Positions 44,701 to 53,865 of a stretch of 64,000 nucleotides of DNA are shown one piece after another. Source of the stretch: UBA935 sp031556725 (GTDB lineage Bacteria; Bacillota; Clostridia; Lachnospirales; Lachnospiraceae). The translations under genes were made by a program, and so were the position numbers. Under the pieces are notes generated by a model. That model saw nothing but the letters and a program-made list of their open reading frames with translations, did not search any database and was not told where the DNA came from. The first letter of the stretch is position 1, and every line of letters starts with the position of its first letter. The stretch lies in the NCBI GenBank assembly GCA_031556725.1, contig JAVBSL010000009.1, forward strand, positions 142,531 through 206,530, written 5' to 3'.

Positions 44701-47700
44701 AGCTGGGCACAGAAAGTATTATCCGCATTTCGGTCTTTGTCATCATCATATACGGGGGAAGTCGTAATTTCGGATAAATTTCTCCTTACCAGAAATACAT
44801 TTTCATTCATATCATCTAAATAGAAATATGCTCCTTTGGGCTTATTTTCGCTGCTTGTTTTTAAAGACTTAGAAAATAATGCCGTCACTTCTTTAATATC
44901 TTCTTTTGCTAAATTGTCTAAAATACTCCTTGTTTCGGCAGGAGCGGACATAAATGAGTATGTATTGCTGTCTTGATCTATCTTCTTTATTCTTACTTCG
45001 ATCAGCGCCGCTGTTTCACAATTAACCACGCTGTTTTTCAGCGAATTATGAGCTAATTGCTCTTTTTCCCAAGCTTCTATTTCAAGACTATGCAAATGAG
45101 ATATATTAGCGGTAGGTTTCCACAAATAGAAAGCTTCCGTATCTTGTTCGTATACAGCCTGCTCATCAGATGCCGCTATGCTGTTGTTTAAGAGTGAATA
45201 AAAATCAACCGCTTTCGGTTCCGATATAAATTTAATATTAACCGGTTCAGTGGGATAATCTAAATCCCTTTCCATTATCGGAGCTTCAACCACGGCATCT
45301 GCAACCCATAAAACATCTTTGGTTTTACGCAGTATCAAACGGTGAACTACCTCCAAAGGCTCTCTTTGTGCCGGTGCTACACTGTTAAATTGCTGCTTTG
45401 CATATTCATAAACGGCAAGACCGTCTTTTCTCGCACCGCTAAACATAACCCTTGAAATCATGGAGCTTATTTCGGTATTTGCATCTGCCATAAGATAGTT
45501 TATGATATGGGAAACCTCGGCATATTCAACTGACAAATTCTCTAAGTAGGAGACCGCTTTTTCTACGCACAGCTTACTAACCAGTTTGACATAATCATTA
45601 AAGAACCTCTCCGACTCGCCACCCTGCACAAACTCATCGGATTTTTCGAGGGTAAACCATGATATATTAAATACAGGCGGCAACGGCATTGGAACTGCGT
45701 CTATTTCATTGGCACTATCTATTTCGGTATGGACATTTATATTAAGGGATAAATATTTATTAAAAAACTTATTCAAACTTTCTGTCTGAAATGCAAAGTC
45801 AAGCTCCTGACCATTCAAAGCATCAAGCAGCCGCTTTAGCTCATCTAAGAATATCTCATTATAGTTTTCCCTTTCGATAAATCCAAATGACCTTTCGGCA
45901 AGCAATGCGTAAAACTGTCCGAATGCAGCCTTATTGCACAATACAAAAAAAGCTGTTTTTAATTTGCTTTCTGCCCTCGTATCAGTGATCTCACCATTCC
46001 ATGATATGTTTATATTATCTGCCGAAAAATAGGGCGTTAAAACTGCGCTTATTTTTGTTATGGTATCAGATGCGTAATACCCCTCATTTTTAATTGCTAT
46101 CGTTCTATTATTCTCAACGTAGTTTTCCCTCCAAGGCCTGGGCTCCCTGTTTCCCAGAATAAAACTTGCCTTATATGTAAATGAAAAGCTAAAGCTTATT
46201 TTTATAAACAATATCTTGATAGATGCGCTCACTCCAAATGAAGCTTCAAATATTGCCAGGCTTTCTTCGCCATCCTCCAGTGCTAGGAATACGGATGCTC
46301 TGGCATAAATTCTAAAGCTTGCCTTAATAATAAAGAAATTTACTTCCCCGCTGATTTCTCCGGCAATCATAACCAGTCCGGTGCATTTATAATACATACA
46401 TGTTTCTTCGCTGCCTGCGGCCGAATAGTAATGAAACTTTGCAAATACTCCGGTAAATATTGCAGTCATTTCCAACATCGCTTTAAGCTGCAAAATACCT
46501 GTATTGAAAGACTTGCCGATGCCTGCGGTAAAGCCGATTCCCAGTTCGATAACAGGGTCAAAATAGCCCCTGGTCGTCTTGGGTACAGATTGAGAGGTAT
46601 CTCCGTTTAGATACCCGAAATAAAATCCTCCTCTTCCTGCAAAAATACCGTAGGAAAGAGAAAAACTCTGGGAAAAGTCATTATTATACGGAAAACCAAA
46701 ATTGATTTTGAAGTTGCCGTTCGTATATATCCAAAGCTCGATATTGGGCAAGGTTATGCTTAGTAAGCCGAATTCCATATGCTTTATAAAAGAGGGCAGC
46801 GCCACATTAATATAAAAAACGCCTATTTTCTCAGTGACTTTTCTGTAATAAATTGTTAGATCAAGCCCTTTTAACGGCAGGGGCGTGTTTTGTGTAACTT
46901 TTACCTGCAATCCGTAAATCACAGGGTCATAAAATAAAAGTGCCACTTCAAAGCTCTCAAGCAGAGTAAACTTTGCACCTATAAACCAGCCGTACTTCTC
47001 ATTGAATATACTGCTTGGCAATTCATCGCTGGGCTGTACATTTTCACGGCACTTATCCAGGATCTTGCCCAGTGCGCCGTCAGGCATATCCTCAACATGC
47101 AAATCAATATGCCTTCCGATTCCAAAGTAACTCAGCTTGAAAAACTTTTGGCTCACATCGTCAAGGGGTGCGGGACTGTTTTCGTTAAGCGCATCCCAAG
47201 GCTTTATTGGATCGTCAAAGGCATCGGCCGCCAATTCCTCACCATTGCTTCCGATGGCGGAAATAAGCCAACGATGTTCAATATCCACCATAAACTTGGG
47301 GTCGTCGTGTGACGAAGCCCTCTGATATGAAAATCTTACGCCGGTAATCTCTATTGCCAGCAGATTAATATTTAATGCAATAAATACCGAAACATCTTTT
47401 GTTACGGTATTAAATTGAATCAAAACTTTTGAGAACCCTATCCGCTCCAAGATGTCCCAAGGTTTTGATAAATAAAATTTTACGTTAGGACGCCAAACCT
47501 TAAAAAGCAACTTAAGCAATATCCCGATAGACAAATTATTTATCTCTACCGTTACTATATCCGTTTCATACTTTGCCTTTAATTCCGCTTTATCGAACTT
47601 TAAAAGCATCGAGAGAACTTTGCTTCCATCGCTCAATAAATCTATTTGAGCTATGAAAACAAAGCTTTGCAGCTCTATCTTTCCTTTGAGCATTACAGAA

Positions 47701-49610
47701 GCACTTTGAGAGGGCGCAAGTTTCTTGATCTCTCCTTCTACCGAAATCTCCATCTTATCATCTAAAACCTTAAATTTAGTACTAATTCCCGCTGCCAGCA
47801 TATAAGTGCCGTCAGAGCGGAATAAAATATAAAGCCTTGATATCTTAAGCTCCAAATCCCCCAAATGCCAGCCCAGCACATTTTCTATGATCTCGCTTAA
47901 AGGCAGTCCCCCTCTTCCCAAACTTGCCTCAAACTGCCAAACCTTGTTATCATAGGAGGCCGCCAGAAAAAGCTCAAATTTAGTAGAAAAGCCAAGCTCC
48001 AGCGTTCCCGATACACCGATTCCCGTATTATGCGGCGTATAATTTAAGTATGCTGACAGCCACTTTACGGTTACGCCAAAATTGCCTATCTGAAATGTCA
48101 GTACTTTGCTTGTATCCACAGTAAGACTTACATACAAAGTTTTAAGCTTTCGGCTTCCTCTTGCATAAAGCTCCGATATTTTTAGCTTGTCCAATCCATC
48201 ATTTGCTTTTGCTGCCGCAACTCCGTATACTTCGATGAATCCGGGATTGAAATCATCAGCCCACAGATCCAACCCCGCATAAGAATCGCATATATCATAG
48301 GATATACCTGCCTCAAATTCTTCCTCACCGCTTTTCGTATCATATTCAATATATGTTGATACATCATGCAGTTGTTCCATACTCTCACCCGGAGTAAAAA
48401 CATCGCCGTTCCGCTCTCTGATCGTGTGCCAGCAATAGAATTGACTGTCTTCATCTCCATATACAAATTCATTATGCATATTGGAGTGAATTTCAAGTAC
48501 GCCGTCAATATTACCGGAGACCGTTACCGCATTATATATTTCAAGTATGAAATTTAAATCGATGATATTGTAAGTAATCTTCGTATCGGTTTCATTTCTG
48601 AGAAACAGCATTTCTATTTCTATTGTGGTATCGGGTGCTCCATTATAGTCCAAATCCTCACTTTCCATATACTCTAAAATATACTGGGCAAACCAGCCGG
48701 GCGAACGATTCAAAAATACGGATAGAAATGTATCATAAGAAGGACCGCAAATCCAATTCCGCAAAGGTTTTACATTTGAATAAAACCTGTGAACCGGTGA
48801 ATCTTCGTAAAATAACTGTCTGTATACATAATATTCAACATCCATTTCTATGACAAATGCCAGATATATATTCGAAAGCCTTATGGGTTCTTCGCCTTCT
48901 TCAAGGGTGTAATTATAAGCATTTAATTCATCTATGTCTCCAAGCTCAATCATTATTGTACATACGGTGGCATCAAAGCTGATTCCGTTTGAAACAAAGC
49001 GTACTGCTTTTGAATATGACAGTTCTGCTGTCATCATCCTCAGGCATACACTTGTATGATTAAGAATATTGTGACCCACTCCGTCAATTCTGATTATTCC
49101 GGGAGGTAGCTTCGGCGCTGTACATTTTTCAAAAGAACAGACCCCCTCTACAAAAAATCCCCCATACGGACCCCATTCTGTTTTATATTCTATTGTCAGA
49201 TTGGTGAACACCAGCTCTGCCAGCTCAGGTTCATCGTCCCTTACATAGATATTATCAATTTCTTTCGGGGTCGGGCCTATGTCCCAGATGTTTTTTATTT
49301 GACAAATATAAATCATAATAAGCTTGCAAGAGATTTTATAGGAAGAAAAATTGATACCGAGGCGAATGGAAAACAGGCTCTCTTTTAATTCGATACCTCC
49401 ATAAAAGTAGCATTCCGTTTCATTATAATAAAAGGTGGAGGCGGGAAATTCATGCATGCCGTGCACACCAGATATCACAATCTCCGAAACGCCAAACGCC
49501 CTTATAATATTATGCATATAAGACGGAGCTATTTCCGGATTCAAGATAATTCTGTTTGCAGATTGGTCATATAGCTCATTTAAATCTCTAAGCACAGATT
49601 CTCTGCTCAT
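41718..49610 (-). CDS. giant beta-rich protein of unknown function (2630 aa), last gene of five-gene operon
   Basis: One uninterrupted 2630-aa reading frame with an AGGAGGAA site before the ATG at 49610. The N-terminus (MSRESVLRDLNELYDQSANR) is charged, with no signal peptide, and I see no clear membrane helix. Residues about 500-1155 consist of long runs of alternating hydrophobic strands (GVSGTLELGFSTKFELFLAA, SYGIFAGRGGFYFGYLNG, FIKISFSFSFTYKASFILG). They suggest an extended beta-sheet or groove rather than an enzyme. The remainder looks like a series of beta-sandwich modules with scattered helices. From memory only, the style recalls DUF6603-type giants; this is unverified. No catalytic motif recognised. 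Confidence 0.85.
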   Translation of the reverse strand: MSRESVLRDLNELYDQSANRIILNPEIAPSYMHNIIRAFGVSEIVISGVHGMHEFPASTFYYNETECYFYGGIELKESLFSIRLGINFSSYKISCKLIMIYICQIKNIWDIGPTPKEIDNIYVRDDEPELAELVFTNLTIEYKTEWGPYGGFFVEGVCSFEKCTAPKLPPGIIRIDGVGHNILNHTSVCLRMMTAELSYSKAVRFVSNGISFDATVCTIMIELGDIDELNAYNYTLEEGEEPIRLSNIYLAFVIEMDVEYYVYRQLFYEDSPVHRFYSNVKPLRNWICGPSYDTFLSVFLNRSPGWFAQYILEYMESEDLDYNGAPDTTIEIEMLFLRNETDTKITYNIIDLNFILEIYNAVTVSGNIDGVLEIHSNMHNEFVYGDEDSQFYCWHTIRERNGDVFTPGESMEQLHDVSTYIEYDTKSGEEEFEAGISYDICDSYAGLDLWADDFNPGFIEVYGVAAAKANDGLDKLKISELYARGSRKLKTLYVSLTVDTSKVLTFQIGNFGVTVKWLSAYLNYTPHNTGIGVSGTLELGFSTKFELFLAASYDNKVWQFEASLGRGGLPLSEIIENVLGWHLGDLELKISRLYILFRSDGTYMLAAGISTKFKVLDDKMEISVEGEIKKLAPSQSASVMLKGKIELQSFVFIAQIDLLSDGSKVLSMLLKFDKAELKAKYETDIVTVEINNLSIGILLKLLFKVWRPNVKFYLSKPWDILERIGFSKVLIQFNTVTKDVSVFIALNINLLAIEITGVRFSYQRASSHDDPKFMVDIEHRWLISAIGSNGEELAADAFDDPIKPWDALNENSPAPLDDVSQKFFKLSYFGIGRHIDLHVEDMPDGALGKILDKCRENVQPSDELPSSIFNEKYGWFIGAKFTLLESFEVALLFYDPVIYGLQVKVTQNTPLPLKGLDLTIYYRKVTEKIGVFYINVALPSFIKHMEFGLLSITLPNIELWIYTNGNFKINFGFPYNNDFSQSFSLSYGIFAGRGGFYFGYLNGDTSQSVPKTTRGYFDPVIELGIGFTAGIGKSFNTGILQLKAMLEMTAIFTGVFAKFHYYSAAGSEETCMYYKCTGLVMIAGEISGEVNFFIIKASFRIYARASVFLALEDGEESLAIFEASFGVSASIKILFIKISFSFSFTYKASFILGNREPRPWRENYVENNRTIAIKNEGYYASDTITKISAVLTPYFSADNINISWNGEITDTRAESKLKTAFFVLCNKAAFGQFYALLAERSFGFIERENYNEIFLDELKRLLDALNGQELDFAFQTESLNKFFNKYLSLNINVHTEIDSANEIDAVPMPLPPVFNISWFTLEKSDEFVQGGESERFFNDYVKLVSKLCVEKAVSYLENLSVEYAEVSHIINYLMADANTEISSMISRVMFSGARKDGLAVYEYAKQQFNSVAPAQREPLEVVHRLILRKTKDVLWVADAVVEAPIMERDLDYPTEPVNIKFISEPKAVDFYSLLNNSIAASDEQAVYEQDTEAFYLWKPTANISHLHSLEIEAWEKEQLAHNSLKNSVVNCETAALIEVRIKKIDQDSNTYSFMSAPAETRSILDNLAKEDIKEVTALFSKSLKTSSENKPKGAYFYLDDMNENVFLVRRNLSEITTSPVYDDDKDRNADNTFCAQLSEDNFVFLNLLNTMLKIGGEGHYVVIDSKIDDLVFDNEGEITLFLLIMLSTPQYATHLRINEKFPDGTIPVIVNKELGVRAFQTALPGFAGFEFEIEGNKEYTDPFHLLYYVLFGNTMGPLSMQERDSNVSEWLYYSGAAKIPPVSVESESPYGRIVPSNYEKGKIYEPAILDLEFYFADIAGNVSAAENHFKPRPIPIKYYDNLYSVSDIPISTVNYGLKYRDNDTFWFNINISAMNKELFTSDDLTPILNMRYQLETADSEIAVNFKIGNYSANSVLTLNQKEEIICYLKEMYCYLLPNSAAEKPENIALSVLYSNPLPRDFEITEVLEVSAIIITTRDEQFVDKSSKLKNIGEVSSIILPDDNIAEFCAEFEKIFVNAKLLNGAGLFAAVFPPKVLSINPTKKTDMFLAIKPLCKLLRDKTGVTVIDLEGVITQTDFFDIDMEIWADSFLSFYERILEPFSLNKLISGEDSKKAAQYINRLLEIKVDLAEKITINTEGLFNPGLFDESAINALKDLIRKDLSLGYRASTAIVYDSSVNKLGNYSLDGDLKGVKGILGAKATNAKKTVFIAAPENVGANAEISMKDAVYTFTHIEDNSSGKWYSFINPFQQFDGYININLTKYESDEGVKVPIPHRKYPEMPIPTEQKAVDRTKDISDLQWAYEFKIKAALNAQDKLYVTLHTENANPAQKDNRGDLFDALAQFIYNYENYEEGLFGSKISLAALEHFIDTAQSIQELWINSSDKELSANEFIMQAGFNENMHLCNLDISRTGFLSQLQQPVIHIQDKNGHSVEAMLSADKTYYTVSDDTVMIKPGEYAEYSFSFNLKLSEFTCLRMDVYFKKNYQLLEMETNPSFVYETEKVGFSSAVYPHISLKYEKISKWEKPAAYNILEYLITNTNTNIHTELTAYIGQSLRFESIIAYRPAIKRIRYKMNSERLKEFLDDVDSFIQDKGLKQINEQNFYVKLEAKQFAVIEGIVLSHLKELLFEVD

Positions 49611-49621
49611 AAAATTTCCTC

Positions 49622-50848
49622 CTATAAGGTTACATAGTTATAATCAAACAGGTTGGGAACGCCGCTGCCAAGCCTGCAAATAAACTCTCCGCATATCCTG
49701 GGGTATGTTGCTATATCAGTTCCACTGTCCCTATAATCAGGGTCACGATCCTTACCTACAGCGCCGATTAGAGCGAAGTCCTGATCATAGGCAAATGAAG
49801 TATATATAGCGGAAGATGTTTCCTCACAGTATAAATCCTTTACCTCATCTTCGTCAGGGCACTGATTTTCGTCAATTCTTATTATAAAGTACATCTTTCT
49901 TGAAAGGACGGTCAGAATATCGGCATGAGAGCAAAACGCTTCCATTGTCAACAATTCCGGATGAGCATGAAAAGTGGAATAATATGCACTTACATATCCC
50001 GCTTTTGCGCTCAGCATATTTCCGAAATCGGTGCATTCTGTCAATTGGTCGAAGATAGAACGGGTTTCAACTATTTTTTCTTCGGGACAGGCAGTTTTAA
50101 GAGAGCCGTGGTGAGGTATAATCATCGCCTTGGACTGGGCGGGGTTTCTTAACTCGTCATAATCAGTACCTATATGTGCCGCCATCTTCCTGTTTATGTA
50201 CACAAAGGTATTGTTTGTGGCATCGCCTGTAAAGCATACCGATCGCGATTGCCCCCCTGCCTCATACTCGGCTATCAAAACCGCTGAATTGCTGTTTATG
50301 TATATTGATTCATCATTGGCGGTGCAATTTCTTGATGCCAAAACCTTTATGGAAAACTTTTCGGCTCCTGCGGCATCATCAAACTGAATGATAGGAGTCT
50401 GGTATATGTTATCGGATATGAAATGTATATCCGCCTGAAGACACACATTTCTTTCCACAAGGCCGCGAACAAGTCTGGGAACAAACTGACCTCTGCGTCC
50501 TCGCGCAGCATTAATTCTCGGTATATCGGCAAAGCCCCTTATATGTGATTTTGTGCCGCCGATGTATACGTTTCCTGCTTGTCGTAACAGTCCGCCTTCA
50601 ATGAGCTTAACAACCTCGGTTATATGGTCTTTATCCAAGTGGGTAAAAATCAACGAATGAAATATGCCGCCGTTTATTGCACCGATACGGGTATAAGCTG
50701 TATCAGCCGGCGCATTTGGGGTTTCCTCCGCATGCCCCGCCGTTCCGAAATCAAGCAATATATAATGATTTGTTCCGTCTACATTTACCTCTATTACATT
50801 TGCTGAGCCGAAGCCTACATAAAATGAACGAATTCTTACTTGTATCAT
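49622..50848 (-). CDS. metallo-beta-lactamase-fold hydrolase, ComEC-like
   Basis: 408 aa from the ATG at 50846-50848, which follows ATGAGGAGA. An upstream in-frame start at 50899 would overlap the preceding gene. Metal-site motifs are intact: THLDKDH at 69-75 (the H-x-D-x-D-H form), CFTGDA with Asp209, and IPHHGS at 245-249. These match the soluble hydrolase domain found at the end of ComEC-type proteins and in stand-alone phosphodiesterases. No membrane segment or signal peptide is seen. It sits inside the giant-protein operon with gaps of 13 and 11 bp, so it is probably an integral component. Substrate unknown. Confidence 0.85.
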   Translation of the reverse strand: MIQVRIRSFYVGFGSANVIEVNVDGTNHYILLDFGTAGHAEETPNAPADTAYTRIGAINGGIFHSLIFTHLDKDHITEVVKLIEGGLLRQAGNVYIGGTKSHIRGFADIPRINAARGRRGQFVPRLVRGLVERNVCLQADIHFISDNIYQTPIIQFDDAAGAEKFSIKVLASRNCTANDESIYINSNSAVLIAEYEAGGQSRSVCFTGDATNNTFVYINRKMAAHIGTDYDELRNPAQSKAMIIPHHGSLKTACPEEKIVETRSIFDQLTECTDFGNMLSAKAGYVSAYYSTFHAHPELLTMEAFCSHADILTVLSRKMYFIIRIDENQCPDEDEVKDLYCEETSSAIYTSFAYDQDFALIGAVGKDRDPDYRDSGTDIATYPRICGEFICRLGSGVPNLFDYNYVTL

Positions 50849-50861
50849 ATTTGTCTCCTCA

Positions 50862-53855
50862 TTATGCGTCATATGCTCCATACCATGCCAACATATCACG
50901 GTTTTGCTTATTCCCGAAGATATAGATACTACTGCTTCCGGACGGGAATTGAAATTTTAGCAACTTTAATACAAAGTCTTTCATCAAAAAATAAAACTCG
51001 CCGCTTTCTTTATGGTACTTTAATTCAAATGCCTGAAACCCCAACGACATAACGCCCTCCAGCGGAAGAGCCGCAGAAAAACCCGGAAACTCTCCAAGTC
51101 GCAAACCCACATAAAGACCCGGCGGCTCTGTTTTAACATTACCATCGTATTCTTTTTTGTTTTCGCCCGCAGACCAGGCCAAAAGAAGTATAAGCTTCAT
51201 TTCAGTAAAGGAAGCCAGCGAGCCGAGACCTCCAAGGCTTAATTCAAAGCTCATTCCCGTCCAGTTATCATCCAGCTCTTTCTGGGTTATTCCATCTACA
51301 TTTATCGCTTCGAACTGATAGTTTTCGGGAGTTTTATTCCTAGCCTCAAAAATATCTTTTACAGATATTTTAAAGCATTGGCCTATTGAATTATCCCTCG
51401 GTTCGCTTAGATCGCACAGGTATTTCATTGCTCCCGTATTTGCGCCGTAGTTTTCCCCTTCGGCGAAAACCTCAAGCCCTGTGAATTTGAGAGATGATTC
51501 CGAATTTCTGTCAATCTTATCAGATTTTTTATATTCACCGTAGCTGAAAATATCGCGTTCATAATTATTAAAACCTAATTTTCCTCCGAAAAAGAAGCTT
51601 ATTTTACCTCCAATATCCGATGCCGAAAGGCTTGCCGAGTCAACTATCATATAATCTATAGCAGAGCCTTTGAATTGATATTTTATCTCCTCGGCTATTT
51701 CAAAATGGTATTTTGAAGCCGAACCCATTTCCTGTTCCCTGGATCGCCAACCTTTCATTGGTATAAAATTACCGGTCTTCGATTCCTTGGCATATAAAGG
51801 TGAGCCAAATAAATAATTGAAGGCAAGGGACATCTCACAATTAAAATCATAAACCGCAGTGTTCCTAAACTCTACCGAAATAGCATTCACTCTGTATAAA
51901 AAATGAAGCTGGCTGTTTGTCACCTTATAATTATAATCCTTGAAATCGATAAGCCCCGAAATAGCAGCTGGCAGTATTTCACCGTTTTCATCAATACTGC
52001 GATTATCAAAAACCATGTGATCCAATTTTAACCTTATTGGGGGACCTATTGAAATAAGGAATTTCAATTCATGTGGAAAGCTTTTATAATTTATTGGCAT
52101 AGAAATTATTACTGCGCCGCACCAGCTTTTATCCATAAGCTTGATTTTCAGACCTGAAAAATCTGTCTCGCCATCTTTGGGCAAAAGATTCCTTATTTTT
52201 TTCGCAGCAGTTCCAACCTCATTTTTATCTTGCGGAAAACTCCAGCCGTCCTCTGTTTGAGCAAATTCCGCTATTGATTTTTCACTGCTGTATTTCATAA
52301 TAAGTAACGTGTCGTCGTCCCAATTTTCAGGTGAAAAATCAAAATTCCAATCATCTATACTGAGCGGCTCATCCTCCGTGATAAATTCAGCTTCGTCTCC
52401 TAAAGGATTCTTACCATGTAGCACAATAAAGGGCTGTGGGCTTAAAATTGCCCTTTTCAAAGCTCCTTTTACATTTCTGAATCTAAAATTATCCGATATT
52501 TCCAATGTTCTGAAATAGTCCTCGCCTTCCAGATATGTAACGATCAGACCATTTTCATTTACCGCCTGCTTTGGCATGGCGTTTTCATCAGCTACAAGGC
52601 TTATTTCGCTCATAATGCGATTTCTCAACGGAGCTAAATATATCGTGTCCAGCCTTTCCGCAATGTCGCCTCCCTGGGCATCAAGAGCTGATTTCGATGC
52701 GCCTAAGGGTAAAATGGGTATGGCTGTTTGCTCTCCGCTTTCCCCAAAAGGTATCTCCATAAACTCATAGCTTCGGTCCGAGGCTTTGGCAAAAAATGCC
52801 GAGCTTTGAGCCTGCGAATAGTATATCCCCTCAGCAGATACATACGAAGTATTGCCAATGGTATCGGTTTCTTTGTTCAGCATAAAATGTGCGCGGCAAC
52901 CGGCTTTGAAGTATAAACTTGCGCCTTTGTCAAATTTTATATATTCAAGCCCGCCCGTGCCGGTCAATAACTCGCCATCACTGCTATCAATTTCAAACCT
53001 TCCGTTTGGGGTTAAATAATAGCGAAACTCGTCATTATACTTGAACTGCTTTTCACGGGCAAATACAAGTACCGCATCTTTCTTCCTCCCCAGCTTTAGG
53101 CTGATATTAGAGTTGAAAGCCACGGCAAAGCCTGTCTCGTAACTGCCCACAGGCAATTCAAAAAAACTGCGGTCATAATTTTCGGGATGCAGCACGTCTA
53201 AAGAGACATTGACATCAAAATGGTTTACGAGCGGTTTCAAAGGCAAAAAAGAGACTTGTGTTATATGTTTTCGGGCAGTCTGCTCTTCATTTTCCAAGGT
53301 ATACTTAATATAAACGCCCAGACCACTTAAATCATTTATATGATGCAGACAAAATTTGAAGCAGCCAAGGTCCTTATCCAATTCAAGCCGTAAGGATTTT
53401 CCGAAGCAGCAATATTTACCCAATAAGCCGAACAGGAAGCCTCCGTCTGTCAGCAAAGCCTCATTCCCCTCTTCTGAAAATTCAAGCAGGCTTTCCGCTT
53501 CGATTTCAAAACAGTATCCATGAAGATTAAAAACCGCTCCGCTTGCAAGGCGGAAGCTTCTGCTCCCGATCCTAATCAGGTCTAAATCAACTTTTTCATT
53601 TTCATCCAGAAAAATTATTTTGTTTTTATTTGATTCAACATGACTCAATAGCTCTTCAAGTTCTTTTATTGATTCATAGCTGTCCCTGGTAATGATCAGT
53701 GAAAAATAATCTTTCGTAACTATATCCAAAAGAGTGACCGTTTCCGATCCTTTTTTTATAGCAACGCCGGGGTTTGATGTGTATAAAAATGATGTGTTCT
53801 TGAACAATTCGTTATGGTATAAATTGTCAATGCTGCATTTTAACCACTTACTCAT
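50862..53855 (-). CDS. large beta-rich protein of unknown function (997 aa)
   Basis: A 997-aa frame starting MSKWLKCSIDNLYHNE, without signal peptide or membrane helix. Most of it is predicted beta by eye, with repeated strand-turn patterns (VNVSLDVLHPENYDRSFFEL, AFNSNISLKLGRKKDAVLVF, GRFEIDSSDGELLTGTGGLE around residues 280-300). There is no catalytic motif that I recognise. Its C-terminal third has amphipathic strands like those in the 2630-aa protein (FELSLGGLGSLASFTEMKLI), so the two may share a fold. It starts 10 bp after the 757-aa gene ends. Confidence 0.82.
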   Translation of the reverse strand: MSKWLKCSIDNLYHNELFKNTSFLYTSNPGVAIKKGSETVTLLDIVTKDYFSLIITRDSYESIKELEELLSHVESNKNKIIFLDENEKVDLDLIRIGSRSFRLASGAVFNLHGYCFEIEAESLLEFSEEGNEALLTDGGFLFGLLGKYCCFGKSLRLELDKDLGCFKFCLHHINDLSGLGVYIKYTLENEEQTARKHITQVSFLPLKPLVNHFDVNVSLDVLHPENYDRSFFELPVGSYETGFAVAFNSNISLKLGRKKDAVLVFAREKQFKYNDEFRYYLTPNGRFEIDSSDGELLTGTGGLEYIKFDKGASLYFKAGCRAHFMLNKETDTIGNTSYVSAEGIYYSQAQSSAFFAKASDRSYEFMEIPFGESGEQTAIPILPLGASKSALDAQGGDIAERLDTIYLAPLRNRIMSEISLVADENAMPKQAVNENGLIVTYLEGEDYFRTLEISDNFRFRNVKGALKRAILSPQPFIVLHGKNPLGDEAEFITEDEPLSIDDWNFDFSPENWDDDTLLIMKYSSEKSIAEFAQTEDGWSFPQDKNEVGTAAKKIRNLLPKDGETDFSGLKIKLMDKSWCGAVIISMPINYKSFPHELKFLISIGPPIRLKLDHMVFDNRSIDENGEILPAAISGLIDFKDYNYKVTNSQLHFLYRVNAISVEFRNTAVYDFNCEMSLAFNYLFGSPLYAKESKTGNFIPMKGWRSREQEMGSASKYHFEIAEEIKYQFKGSAIDYMIVDSASLSASDIGGKISFFFGGKLGFNNYERDIFSYGEYKKSDKIDRNSESSLKFTGLEVFAEGENYGANTGAMKYLCDLSEPRDNSIGQCFKISVKDIFEARNKTPENYQFEAINVDGITQKELDDNWTGMSFELSLGGLGSLASFTEMKLILLLAWSAGENKKEYDGNVKTEPPGLYVGLRLGEFPGFSAALPLEGVMSLGFQAFELKYHKESGEFYFLMKDFVLKLLKFQFPSGSSSIYIFGNKQNRDMLAWYGAYDA

Positions 53856-53865
53856 TTGATTTCCC

